64,000 bases of DNA, taken from positions 1-64,000 of the forward strand of contig NZ_RYFF01000023.1 of NCBI RefSeq assembly GCF_004138165.1, written 5' to 3'. Below the pieces are notes generated by a model that made no database searches, was not told the origin of the DNA, and worked only from the letters and a program-made list of their open reading frames with translations. Shown here one piece after another: positions 32,066 to 41,909 of the stretch (position 1 is the first letter of the stretch; each line of letters starts with the position of its first letter). This stretch comes from Candidatus Chloroploca sp. Khr17. GTDB taxonomy: Bacteria; Chloroflexota; Chloroflexia; Chloroflexales; Chloroflexaceae. Both the position numbers and the translations under genes were made by a program.

Positions 32066-35000
32066 AGATATCCTTAGGCTCATGCAGGCCAGTAGTGTCC
32101 ATTGTACCATTAGACCATTAGACCAGACCTCACAGGTCTTCAAGAGCTGTAGGGGGGACTTTCATGATCACGAGCCAACGATCACCATCGCCCAGAGTGG
32201 CAGCAACGGCAGCATGCGCCGCGACTATCGGCTGGCGATTGCGACCACCGGCGAGTATGCTCAGTTCCACGGGGGCACCAAGGCCAGCGTCATGGCTGAA
32301 ATCGTCAATGTAGTGAATGCGCTCAATGCGATCTACGAGCGCGACATGGCGGTGCGCTTTACGCTGGCCGCCAATACCGACCAACTCTTCTTTCTTGATC
32401 CAGCGACCGATCCCTATCCCAATGATCCTGATGGGGATGATCGACGCGATTTGCGCCTGATCAACAATCAGGTCATTCCCAATACCATTGGCATTGATAA
32501 TTTTGATCTTGGACACGTATTTTCAACAGAAAATGGCGGCACCGCAGGTAGTCTTATCTGTGCAAACACCCAGGGGCGATCACTGCGGAAAGCTGAAGGA
32601 ACCAGCGGTAATCCAACCCCAGCAACTGCAGCCATTGTGCGGATTACAACCCACGAAATTGGTCATCAGTTTGGGGCTGATCATAGTTTTAACAGTACGG
32701 CTGGACGCTGTGGTGGTGTAGGGCCAACCAGTGGCAATCCCTCACGAGCTGAAGGATCAGCCTATGAAGCCGCAAGCGGTACGACGATTATGAGTTATGC
32801 GGGCATCTGTGCGCCAGAGAATATCCAAAATCGTGCCGATGCTTATTTTCATAGCCACAGTTTAGGGCAGATGCAGAGTTGGATTCGAGGTTCGCTGGCC
32901 AGTTCGTGCGGTACCGATGTTCCCTCCGGCAATGGTTCGCCCGTGGTGGATGCGGGGCCGAGCTATACGATCCCAGCACGCACGCCGTTTGAACTGGTTG
33001 GTACGGCGAGCGATGTAGATGGCGATGCGCTCACGTTTACCTGGGAGCAGTACGATCTTGGGCCGCCCTCGCCGCCACTGACCGATGACGGGGCGCGCCC
33101 GATCTTCCGTTCGTTCCCGCCGAGCGCCAGCCCGAGCCGGCTCTTCCCGCGCTACCTCGACATTGTGACGGGGCAGGAAACCATTGGCGAGACGCTGCCA
33201 ACGACCAATCGCACGCTCACCTTTCGCTTCACCGTGCGCGATAACCAACCCGGTGCGGGAGCCTTTGCCTTCGATAGTACGGCGCTCACGGTGGTGGCTG
33301 AGGCTGGCCCGTTCCAGATCACGAGCATTGCCGGCGGCGAACGCTTCGCCCAGGGGGCAAGCCTTGGCGTGACCTGGGATGTTGCCAATACCAACCTCGC
33401 GCCGATTAGCTGTGCAAACGTGCAGATCGATCTCACCGAAGATGCTGGCTCTACATACACCGCACTGCTCGCCAGCACGCCCAACGACGGCAGCGCTAGT
33501 GTCACCCTCCCCAACCGTGCCATGCTCGCCGCCAACCTGCGCGTCAAATGTGCCGACAACATCTTCCTCGACCTCTCGCCCACCTTCAGCACGGCAGGTT
33601 CAATCGTCACCAAAACCAGCGACGACAACGGCACCTGCACGCGTGAGGATTGTGCGCTGCGTGAAGCGGTCGCGTTGGTCAACGCCCTCCCTGGCGCGAA
33701 CATCCTTGAACTGAACGCCGGGGTGTACCAACTCAGCCTGAACGCGGCAGGGCCACTGGTGCTCAGCGATACGCTGACGATCGAAGGCGCTGGGCCAGAT
33801 CAGACGATCATTGATGGCGGGGGGCTGGATCAGATTATCCGCGTTACCCGCGAGACCAGCGTGACCCTGCGCAATCTGACTCTGCGCAATGGCACAACAA
33901 CGGTTGACGGCGGGGGGCTCAGCAATCAGTTTGGCAACGTGACCCTGATTGATGTCATTGTAGAGAACAATCACGCCGACGGACGCGGTGGCGGGGTACA
34001 TAACGATGGACAGATGCGGATCGAGCGCAGCATCATCCGCAATAATCGTGCGAAAACAGATGGCGGTGGGATAGGCAGCAGACTCTCGTTCCGCTTCTTC
34101 GATTACGATCCGCTCGGTTCGCTAGAGATTGTAGATAGTGTTATTCGTGATAATACTGCCGATAATCGCGGCGGCGGCGTCTACTTCTCCAGTTTCTCAG
34201 CTGATCCGGCGGCGCACTTGCGTATCGAGCGTAGTGCGCTAGTGCATAACACGAGTCTCAGCGGCGGGGGTGGTCTCTCATTCCTCACCAATAACTCCAC
34301 CAGTCAGAGTGTGATCGAAAATGTTACCTTTAGTGGCAACAGTGCCGACTTTGGTGGCGCTATCGAGACCTTCGCCAGCACGCCCAACGAGGTCCGTTTC
34401 GCCTTTAATACCCTGACAAACAACCGTGCCCGCTTTGTTGGCGGCTTCTACTGGGGTGGCAGTGCAGTCACTGCGACGGGCAACATCATCGCCGCGAATG
34501 GCGACCGCGACTGCGGTTTTCCTAGTGATGCCGCCACGCGCCCAGGCAGCCTCACCTCTGGCAGCTCCAATCTCGTTGGCGATGGAACCTGCCTGTTTGA
34601 CGCCACCTCAGACCAGAGCGGCACGCGCCAGGCTCCGCTTGAACCTCGCCTCGCCCCGCTCAGCGATTACGGCAGCACCACGCTCACCCACCCGCCCTAC
34701 GATGAGAGCCCTGCACTCGACGCGGCGGGAGGCACCTGCCCCGCCACCGATCAACGGGGTATCGCCCGCCCGGTTGGGCCAGCCTGTGATATCGGTGCCG
34801 TCGAGCGCAGCGCCAGTGATCCCCTTGCGCCCACGCCTACGCCTACGAGTACACCCACGGCAAGCCCATCACCCACCACCACCACCTCACCCACCGCTGG
34901 GCCGTCAGCTACAACCACCGCGAGCCCGTCACCCACCGCTGACCCGTCAGCCACCCCGACCACCACACCCACCGCTGGCCCGTCGCCCACCCCGACGACC

Positions 35001-35246
35001 ACACCCACCGCCGGCTCGTCACCCACCCCAACCACCACACCCACCGCTGGCCCGTCGCCCACCCCAACCACCACACCCACCGCTGGACCGCCAGGGACAC
35101 CCACGGCGAGCCCGTCACCCACCGCTGACCCGTCAGCTACGCCCACCACCGCGCCCACCGCTGGCCCGTCGCCGACGCCATCACCCACCCCAACAACTGG
35201 CACGATCAACGCGAATCGGGTCTACCTGCCGCTGGTGCGGCGCTAG
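32028..35246 (+). CDS. metalloprotease with beta-helix and Thr/Pro-rich tail, N-terminus missing
   Basis: Homology begins at about 32163 (DHEPTITIAQSGS); upstream residues are not protein-like and no signal peptide or propeptide is present, so the gene is probably 5'-truncated. Residues about 62-290 form a reprolysin-like zinc protease: RLAIATTGEYAQFHGG, NAIYERDMAVRFTL, and zinc motif HEIGHQFGADH (His209, His213, His219) followed by MSYAGIC. Ig/fibronectin-like regions follow to about 520. EDCALREAVALVNALPGANI begins a parallel beta-helix with many GGG/GGGV turns (about 540-920). Residues about 930-1058 are TPTPT repeats, and the end is RVYLPLVRR. It would be a cell-surface or extracellular enzyme. 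The open frame is otherwise intact, but a missing signal peptide should block export. Confidence 0.75.
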   Translation: MGRQGPATLNQRIDILRLMQASSVHCTIRPLDQTSQVFKSCRGDFHDHEPTITIAQSGSNGSMRRDYRLAIATTGEYAQFHGGTKASVMAEIVNVVNALNAIYERDMAVRFTLAANTDQLFFLDPATDPYPNDPDGDDRRDLRLINNQVIPNTIGIDNFDLGHVFSTENGGTAGSLICANTQGRSLRKAEGTSGNPTPATAAIVRITTHEIGHQFGADHSFNSTAGRCGGVGPTSGNPSRAEGSAYEAASGTTIMSYAGICAPENIQNRADAYFHSHSLGQMQSWIRGSLASSCGTDVPSGNGSPVVDAGPSYTIPARTPFELVGTASDVDGDALTFTWEQYDLGPPSPPLTDDGARPIFRSFPPSASPSRLFPRYLDIVTGQETIGETLPTTNRTLTFRFTVRDNQPGAGAFAFDSTALTVVAEAGPFQITSIAGGERFAQGASLGVTWDVANTNLAPISCANVQIDLTEDAGSTYTALLASTPNDGSASVTLPNRAMLAANLRVKCADNIFLDLSPTFSTAGSIVTKTSDDNGTCTREDCALREAVALVNALPGANILELNAGVYQLSLNAAGPLVLSDTLTIEGAGPDQTIIDGGGLDQIIRVTRETSVTLRNLTLRNGTTTVDGGGLSNQFGNVTLIDVIVENNHADGRGGGVHNDGQMRIERSIIRNNRAKTDGGGIGSRLSFRFFDYDPLGSLEIVDSVIRDNTADNRGGGVYFSSFSADPAAHLRIERSALVHNTSLSGGGGLSFLTNNSTSQSVIENVTFSGNSADFGGAIETFASTPNEVRFAFNTLTNNRARFVGGFYWGGSAVTATGNIIAANGDRDCGFPSDAATRPGSLTSGSSNLVGDGTCLFDATSDQSGTRQAPLEPRLAPLSDYGSTTLTHPPYDESPALDAAGGTCPATDQRGIARPVGPACDIGAVERSASDPLAPTPTPTSTPTASPSPTTTTSPTAGPSATTTASPSPTADPSATPTTTPTAGPSPTPTTTPTAGSSPTPTTTPTAGPSPTPTTTPTAGPPGTPTASPSPTADPSATPTTAPTAGPSPTPSPTPTTGTINANRVYLPLVRR

Positions 35247-35489
35247 GGGTGGGTGCATCGTTACAGTTGTTACCGCTGCCACAGCGGGGGTGCGGGGCCT
35301 GCCCTGAGCTTGTCGAAGGGGCATGGCTCCCGCAAAACCCCCATTCCGATGGGGTGGATGCAGAGGGCAAGAGAAAGCTGAAAGCTGAAAGCTGAAAGCT
35401 GAAAGCTGAATCTTCACTGATCTTCATGGAAGACCCCTCGCATCCGCTCCTAAGAAACAACCCGTGTTGTCGGCTCCAGCGTGTCCTCG
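35247..35489. repeat. intergenic repeat region including an AAAGCTG heptamer tract
   Basis: At 35374-35408 there are five tandem AAAGCTG units. CCTGAGCTTGTCGAAGG lies at about 35304-35320, a palindromic motif common between bacterial genes. No gene is supported. The whole interval 35247-36040 is noncoding. Confidence 0.75.
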
Positions 35490-35568
35490 GTCATTCCGAA
35501 CGGAGCGGAGCGCAGTGAGGAATCTGCACTGATCCGCACGGAAGACCCCTCACTCCGTTCGGGGTGAC
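35490..35568 (+). repeat. dispersed palindromic repeat, family A copy 2
   Basis: GTCATTCCGAACGGAG to CTCCGTTCGGGGTGAC. Near-identical to the copy at 4896-4977 and to the next copy 55 bases downstream. Confidence 0.85.
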
Positions 35569-35623
35569 AGGGCGGGCGCAACGGGGTGAGAGGGCGGGCG
35601 CAGCGGGAGGCAACGCCAGCCAT

Positions 35624-35692
35624 GTCATTCCGAACGCAGTGAGGAATCTGCACTGATCCGCACGGAAGACCCCTCACTCCGTTCGGGGTGAC
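35624..35692 (+). repeat. dispersed palindromic repeat, family A copy 3
   Basis: Third copy, about 10 bp shorter at its left side because GGAGCGGAGC is absent. CACTGGCCCGCGGGCCAT follows at 35730-35747 as it does after copy 1. Confidence 0.85.
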
Positions 35693-35922
35693 AGGGCGGG
35701 CTACGCACCGGCACTGTTTCTCTCCCCACCACTGGCCCGCGGGCCATAGGATACTCGGGGTGACATGGGGGGCAACGCATCCGCATTGGTTTCCCTCCGC
35801 ACCAGTGGACTGCCGGCCTTTGAACACTCAGCATGGACCTTGCGGCATCATCAACAGTAATTGGTATAACTCACCGCAGCAGCAAGCGCACTGACATCAG
35901 GCGATAACAAGATTGTCATCCA

Positions 35923-35960
35923 AAACGCCCCTTCTCGCGCAAGCGCGGGAGGGGGCGTTT
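35923..35960. terminator. strong hairpin upstream of the LGFP protein gene
   Basis: The arms 35923-35940 and 35943-35960 pair throughout with two G-U pairs around a 2-base loop, and each end has AAA/TTT. The other bases of 35700-36040 contain no gene. Confidence 0.6.
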
Positions 35961-36040
35961 GGCTACTTATTGATGTCCACCGAAAGCACGCTGTTTGATG
36001 TGTCAAAACGTCAGCCTTCTGCACATGTAAGGAGACAACC

Positions 36041-37069
36041 ATGCGTCGTATGCCCACCCTCTTGTTCGCCCTACTGTTCGCCCTGCTGCTCGTCAGCTTC
36101 ATGCCCGCCCACGCTACCCACGCCCAGACCGCCCAGCGCTGTTTTGCCGAGACCAATCAGTGCATCAGTGGGCCGATCCGTCAGTATTGGGAGCGCAACG
36201 GCGGCCTGGCCGTCTTTGGCTTCCCGATCACCGCACAGAACGCTGAGACCGTCGAGGGCCAGACGCTGCAAGTGCAGTGGTTCGAACGCGACCGCCTCGA
36301 AATCCAGGCCAATGGTCAGGTAACCGCCGGACGACTCGGGGTCGAGTGGCTGGCACAGCAGGGGACCCCCTGGCAATTCGGCCCCGGCGAAGCTGCAAAT
36401 GCGGACTGTCTCGCCTTCGCCGAAACGGGCCACCGTGTCTGTGGGGCGTTTGCCACCTACTGGCAGCGTAACGGCGGCCTAGAGCGCTTCGGTTTCCCGA
36501 TCACCGGTGCGTACGAAGCGGAGATCGAGGGCAAGCGTCTGACCGTCCAGTACTTCGAGCGCCGCCGCTTCGAGTTGCACGATGTCAACACAGTGCTGCC
36601 CGGATTGCTCGTCAGCGAAGTGCTACAGGGGCGCGGTGGAGTGTCTGTGCCCGTTCCAGCAACCGAGCCAGCACCGGCAACCGAGCCAGCACCGGCAACC
36701 GAGCCTGCGCCGGCAACCGAGCCTGCACCCGCACCTGCGAATTGTGACGGGATTCCGGAATGGGTTGGCGATGGGGTTATCTTCTACGACTTCAATGAAG
36801 AGGAACTCCTGCTTACCGACTGCTTATATCCCTCCAATGATTTTTTTATTTGGATCTATGACTTCCGCGCCAATGAACAGATCCGCTGGCGTACAACCGG
36901 GCCAGATGGACGAGTCACTGAGCAAGTCGTTCAGGCCGATCGTGATGGCAGTTGGTTCGAATACTTTGTACCGCCCTCTTCTGGCTGGCCGCTGGGCGAT
37001 TACAAAGTTGAGTTCACCGGCCAGAGCAGCGGTAAGGTTGTCATCCTCTACTACCGGGTGATTCCCTAA
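36041..37069 (+). CDS. secreted protein with two LGFP-like repeats and PATEPA linker
   Basis: A 342-residue exported protein. The signal peptide runs from residue 1 to about 29 (LLFALLFALLLVSFMPAHAT, cleavage near AHA-QT). Two tandem modules follow, each with the pattern C-x-S/G-x-F/I-x-x-YW-x-RNGGL-x-x-FGFPIT and an acidic YFER/WFER-x-R strand (about 35-115 and 126-195). Next is a PATEPA linker with four tandem repeats (about 208-232), then a C-terminal beta domain ending YKVEFTGQSSGKVVILYYRV, a common ending of cell-surface Ig-like folds. LGFP repeats are thought to bind cell-envelope glycans. ATG 36041 follows AAGGAGACAACC, an excellent ribosome site. Confidence 0.85.
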   Translation: MRRMPTLLFALLFALLLVSFMPAHATHAQTAQRCFAETNQCISGPIRQYWERNGGLAVFGFPITAQNAETVEGQTLQVQWFERDRLEIQANGQVTAGRLGVEWLAQQGTPWQFGPGEAANADCLAFAETGHRVCGAFATYWQRNGGLERFGFPITGAYEAEIEGKRLTVQYFERRRFELHDVNTVLPGLLVSEVLQGRGGVSVPVPATEPAPATEPAPATEPAPATEPAPAPANCDGIPEWVGDGVIFYDFNEEELLLTDCLYPSNDFFIWIYDFRANEQIRWRTTGPDGRVTEQVVQADRDGSWFEYFVPPSSGWPLGDYKVEFTGQSSGKVVILYYRVIP

Positions 37070-37072
37070 GAG

Positions 37073-37124
37073 AAGGCGCGAAGGCGCAAAGGTTTACATC
37101 CATACCTTTGCGCCTTCGCGCCTT
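37073..37124. terminator. shared terminator hairpin between convergent genes
   Basis: A 21-bp perfect stem (37073-37093 with 37104-37124) around a 10-base loop. It belongs to the GCGCCTTCGCG repeat family also seen at 59104-59401. It lies between the LGFP gene and the convergent enolase gene. Confidence 0.7.
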
Positions 37125-37142
37125 TGCGTCAAATAAATACCC

Positions 37143-38441
<1,299 letters not shown>

Positions 38442-38486
38442 CTATCATGCGTCTTGTTTTGCAGCCCCAGGCCACATACGCCCGCC

Positions 38487-38516
38487 AGTATAGCATATCG
38501 TATTTTTGACTGCCAA
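38487..38516 (-). promoter_or_regulatory. sigma-70-type promoter of eno
   Basis: Minus strand TTGGCA (38511-38516), 18-base spacer, TATACT (38487-38492). About 58 bases separate the -10 box from the enolase start. Confidence 0.6.
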
Positions 38517-38543
38517 TCCTCAATGATGGAATCGCTTTACTGA

Positions 38544-38580
38544 GACGCACAAAAGCCAGCATTGCTGGCTTTTGTGCGTC
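38544..38580 (-). terminator. terminator after the DUF4397 gene
   Basis: A 17-bp perfect stem, GACGCACAAAAGCCAGC (38544-38560) with 38564-38580, loop ATT. The T-run is inside the stem. It separates the DUF4397 gene from the enolase promoter. Confidence 0.65.
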
Positions 38581-38609
38581 ACGGTAAGAATGGGCTGTGC
38601 CTATGGCAT

Positions 38610-40013
38610 TTAGTTGGCAACAAAGGGCAAGTAGACCCGATTCGGCTCACGGAGACCAAGCACAACCGTGCCTACATCCTGATTAACCCCATCACCAACC
38701 GCAAAGACGGTGATGTCGTCGCCTGCGACCAGCGTAAACGGCGGCAGGTCGAGCAACGTGGTAGAGCCATCCGGCGTGGCAATGATCAGGTCATACGTCC
38801 CAGGAGGCAAGTCCAGGGTGCCCGTACCCTTGTACGGCACATTGCCCAACCCAGGCACGAGCGTGCCATCCTGAAGACGGATCGAGACATTTGCCCCTTC
38901 ACCAGCGGCAAACGGCGCAGCGTGGTAGATCCGCACCCGCGCCGTATCAGTGATTGGGGGTGTGATGGGATCGTTCAAGAGCACCAACTCAGGCGCAAAG
39001 CCATTGGCCCCACCAATCGCCATCGCCGTGTAGCGCATCCCCGGCGCAAGCGTCACCGACCCCGAAATCGCCACGGTGTCGGCCAGCGCACGCGGCGCAC
39101 TCGGAATGACCACATTGATCGGATAGGTGCCATCAGTCAATGGCACATAATCAGTCGTATCGCCAAACCCAAAATCACTGACCAGGGTCAACGGCGTGTC
39201 ACCCGGCACAACCACATTCACCGCCGCACGGCCCCCCGCAAACGGGGCCAGGTGCGCCAGGCGAACCTGCGCAGGGACACGCTGCGTGCCGCCCAGGAAA
39301 AAGAACTCGGCAGGGTACGTTGCCGTGCCAGTCCCAATCGCAAAGACCGTCGTGATCGACTGGGACGGGACATTCAAGTTGGCCGGGCCAATAATGGGCG
39401 GATCGGCCATAGGATTGCTCGTAGGCACCACCTTGACCGGAATGTCGGTATCGCCAGGCACAGGGAGATAACCACTGAAGGCACCAAAGGCGACCCCGGT
39501 GAGCCCGCCAATCACTTCATTGGTCGTTGCATTGCGGAGATCAACCGCTGTGTCGGCCAGGGGCGCGAATGGTGCCGCATGAACCACGCGTACATTCGCA
39601 TTCGGAGCCGCAGGCACGCTGTTATTGTCAACGAGAGGGAAGAGGCCGAGCGGAATGGTATTCGCACCCCCACCGGCAAAGACAGTGTAATCAGTACCGG
39701 CCTCAAGACTCAACGTTGCCGTAATCGCCGGGGCAACTTCGAGATCGGTTCCCGCAAAGACCTCTACCGTGTAATCACCAGGGGGCAGCGTCGCGGTCAG
39801 CGGGGCATCCTTGTACTTGAAGTCACTAGCTAGCGTTGCGCCATTGACCACCACCGTCACCGCCGTACCATCAACTGTTGCCGCAAAGGGGGCCAGATGC
39901 AGGATGTTCACCCGCGCATTCGCCTGGGCGCGACTCGGGGGCGAAACGACAAACAGACCAACCACCAGGGCAGTAATGACCGCAACAGCTACCGACAAGA
40001 CACTCCGTCGCAT
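38610..40013 (-). CDS. secreted protein with four DUF4397 domains
   Basis: A 467-residue exported protein. The signal peptide is about residues 1-30 (VLSVAVAVITALVVGLFVVS, cleavage after SRA). Four repeats of about 100 residues follow, each beginning A-x-V-R-x-x-H-x-A-P-F-A (VNILHLAPFAATVDG, VRVVHAAPFAPLADT, VRLAHLAPFAGGRAA, VRIYHAAPFAAGEGA) and containing P-x-G-x-Y-x-x-x-V strands, as in DUF4397. Function is unknown; members are usually surface-exposed. The end NRVYLPFVAN is the same tail type as in the metalloprotease. AAAGGAG precedes the ATG, and a TGTACAGCCAA palindrome lies about 35 bases upstream. Confidence 0.9.
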   Translation of the reverse strand: MRRSVLSVAVAVITALVVGLFVVSPPSRAQANARVNILHLAPFAATVDGTAVTVVVNGATLASDFKYKDAPLTATLPPGDYTVEVFAGTDLEVAPAITATLSLEAGTDYTVFAGGGANTIPLGLFPLVDNNSVPAAPNANVRVVHAAPFAPLADTAVDLRNATTNEVIGGLTGVAFGAFSGYLPVPGDTDIPVKVVPTSNPMADPPIIGPANLNVPSQSITTVFAIGTGTATYPAEFFFLGGTQRVPAQVRLAHLAPFAGGRAAVNVVVPGDTPLTLVSDFGFGDTTDYVPLTDGTYPINVVIPSAPRALADTVAISGSVTLAPGMRYTAMAIGGANGFAPELVLLNDPITPPITDTARVRIYHAAPFAAGEGANVSIRLQDGTLVPGLGNVPYKGTGTLDLPPGTYDLIIATPDGSTTLLDLPPFTLVAGDDITVFAVGDGVNQDVGTVVLGLREPNRVYLPFVAN

Positions 40014-40045
40014 GCATTGCTCCTTTTGAATGCAGAGAGAGGCTA

Positions 40046-40070
40046 TGTACAGCCAAGCTTTGGCTGTACA
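40046..40070. promoter_or_regulatory. palindrome in the divergent region
   Basis: TGTACAGCCAA (40046-40056) pairs with TTGGCTGTACA (40060-40070), loop GCT. It is upstream of the DUF4397 gene and about 140 bases upstream of the DsbA-like gene. It may be an operator or a hairpin in a leader. A TATAAT box for the rightward gene is at 40160-40165. Confidence 0.4.
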
Positions 40071-40207
40071 AGCACCACTTTTCAGGCTTCACCAGATTGC
40101 GTTACGTAGGCTGCACTGTTCTGTACGTACACTGGTAAGATCTGGATGCATTGAAAGAGTATAATAGAGGTATAAGTGCTGAGAAGGATAGTGAAGGAGC
40201 AAAGTTT

Positions 40208-40933
40208 GTGAAGCGTCTTTCTCTCTGGATGATCTTTGTCTTCATCCTGACCGCGTGTGGCAGCTATGCCCCACCGGTAACTTCCGAGACAACCGAAGAA
40301 CTTCGTCAGACAAATATAGCGATCAATCGGCCCCCAACCATCCCTCCCTTGCCACCTGGGCCAACGCCAACACCGCGCCCAGAACTGGCCGCGATCTTTG
40401 ATCTTCGTGATGACGACCCCCGTGCGCTTGGCGATCCCAATGCGCCCGTGTTGATCGTAGAGTTTACCGACTTTGAATGCACTTTTTGCCAACGCTTTTT
40501 TCAAGAGACCCGACCGCAGATGTTGAGCGAACTGGTCGAAACGGGCAAAGTGCGCCTGGTTGTGCGCGATCTGCCGCTGACCACGATCCACCCCTCAGCG
40601 CTCGTCGCTGCGGTCGCGGCGAACTGTGCCGCTGATCAAGGCCAGTTTTTTCCGATGTACGAGCGGCTCTTTAGCAGTCATCAGCAAGAATGGGGCGGGG
40701 TTCCCCAGCGTGATCGCGTTGTGTTTGGCGAATTTGCCGATCAACTGGGCCTTGACGGTACCGCCTTCCGCGCGTGCCTCGATGACCCCGCAAGCGAAAA
40801 AGCGGTCTTGAATGAAATGCAGGCCGCGCTGGCACTTGGCATTAACTCAACACCAAATTTTGTTGTCAATGGGCAGCTGGTGCGCGGAGCCCAGCCGTTC
40901 CGTGTCTTTGAGGAACTGGTCAGCCAGCAATAA
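40208..40933 (+). CDS. DsbA/thioredoxin-fold lipoprotein
   Basis: A 241-residue exported thiol oxidoreductase. I start at GTG 40208 because AGGAG (40195-40199) lies 8 bases upstream and the result is a clean lipoprotein signal: KRLSLWMIFVFILTACG with lipobox LTAC. A Pro-rich linker (PPTIPPLPPGPTPTPRPEL) follows, then a DsbA-like domain with active site CTFC at Cys91-Cys94 in FTDFECTFCQRFFQETRPQM, and the cis-Pro loop INSTPNFVVNGQLVRGAQPF. It would oxidise or reduce protein thiols outside the membrane. Forty bases downstream is a REC-GGDEF gene, possibly in the same transcript. The many Cys-paired RCC1 repeats elsewhere in this window would be natural substrates. Confidence 0.9.
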   Translation: MKRLSLWMIFVFILTACGSYAPPVTSETTEELRQTNIAINRPPTIPPLPPGPTPTPRPELAAIFDLRDDDPRALGDPNAPVLIVEFTDFECTFCQRFFQETRPQMLSELVETGKVRLVVRDLPLTTIHPSALVAAVAANCAADQGQFFPMYERLFSSHQQEWGGVPQRDRVVFGEFADQLGLDGTAFRACLDDPASEKAVLNEMQAALALGINSTPNFVVNGQLVRGAQPFRVFEELVSQQ

Positions 40934-40973
40934 GTTCTGCTTGCGCCCACATCAGGCGCGTAAGGACGTTCAG

Positions 40974-41906
40974 ATGGACCCACAACCTGAGCCACGGCAA
41001 AAGATCCTGCTGGTTGACGACACACCGGCGAATCTTGTCATTCTTGGTGAGGAATTACAACACGATTATGAGGTTTTTGTCGCTACCAATGGGTTCCAGG
41101 CGCTCAAAATAGTTGACTCTAATCCACCCGATCTGATCTTGCTTGATATCATGATGCCGATGATGGATGGCTACGAGGTGTGTCGTCGCCTCAAAGATAC
41201 TTCCGAAACCAGTGGCATTCCGATCATCTTTATTACAGCCATGGACGCCGAAGAAGATGAAGCCCGCGGGCTTGAAGCGGGGGCAGTGGACTATATCACC
41301 AAGCCGTTTCATCTACCCATCGTCAGAGCCAGAGTGCGCACCCACATGGATTTGAAGCGCAAGACCGATATCTTGCAGCACCTCTCTAGCCATGATGGCC
41401 TGACGGGGATTTTCAACCGCCGTCGTTTTGACGAAGTCATCGATCGCGAATGGCGTCGCGCCGCACGAAAAAGACAGTCATTATCATTAATCCTGCTGGA
41501 TATTGATGGATTCAAAGGCTACAACGATAACTACGGTCACCTGATCGGTGATCAGTGTTTGCAACAGGTAGCCACCATTTTGAACGCCTCGTTGCGCCGG
41601 GCCGGTGATTTCCTTGCCCGCTATGGTGGCGAGGAATTTGTCGTGGTGCTGCCCGATACCGACGTCGATCAGGCTATCTATATCGCCGAGCGCATGCGTC
41701 AGGCGGTCGCAGAAAAACGTATTGAACATGCGTTTTCACATGTAGCCCCCTACATTACGATCAGCGTAGGGGTTGTCTCGACGAAGCCAGGCAATATCAT
41801 CAACCATCAGGCCCTGCTTGAACTAGCTGATCAAGCGATGTATTGCGCAAAAAACTCGGGACGCAATTGTGTTGTCCATCAGGTGCTGCCACACACCAAT
41901 ACGTGA
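40974..41906 (+). CDS. response regulator with GGDEF domain (diguanylate cyclase)
   Basis: A 310-residue REC-GGDEF protein of the PleD/WspR kind that would make c-di-GMP from two GTP when phosphorylated. The receiver has ILLVDDTPANLVILGEELQ near residue 10, phospho-acceptor Asp58 in LILLDIMMPMMDG, and the conserved Lys in YITKPFHLPIV. The GGDEF domain has DGLTGIFNRRRFDEV, LLDIDGFKGYNDNYGHLIGD and the active motif GGEEF at 218-222, so it should be catalytic. AAGGACGTTCAG precedes ATG 40974. It follows the DsbA-like gene, and a TnpB element now separates it from the binding-protein and hybrid-kinase genes, its probable partners. Confidence 0.93.
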   Translation: MDPQPEPRQKILLVDDTPANLVILGEELQHDYEVFVATNGFQALKIVDSNPPDLILLDIMMPMMDGYEVCRRLKDTSETSGIPIIFITAMDAEEDEARGLEAGAVDYITKPFHLPIVRARVRTHMDLKRKTDILQHLSSHDGLTGIFNRRRFDEVIDREWRRAARKRQSLSLILLDIDGFKGYNDNYGHLIGDQCLQQVATILNASLRRAGDFLARYGGEEFVVVLPDTDVDQAIYIAERMRQAVAEKRIEHAFSHVAPYITISVGVVSTKPGNIINHQALLELADQAMYCAKNSGRNCVVHQVLPHTNT

Positions 41907-41909
41907 CTC

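Noticed and set aside
34426-35307. Pro/Arg-rich and Val/Gly-rich frames over the TPTPT region
   Set aside because: They are alternative readings of the Thr/Pro repeat tract of the metalloprotease protein.
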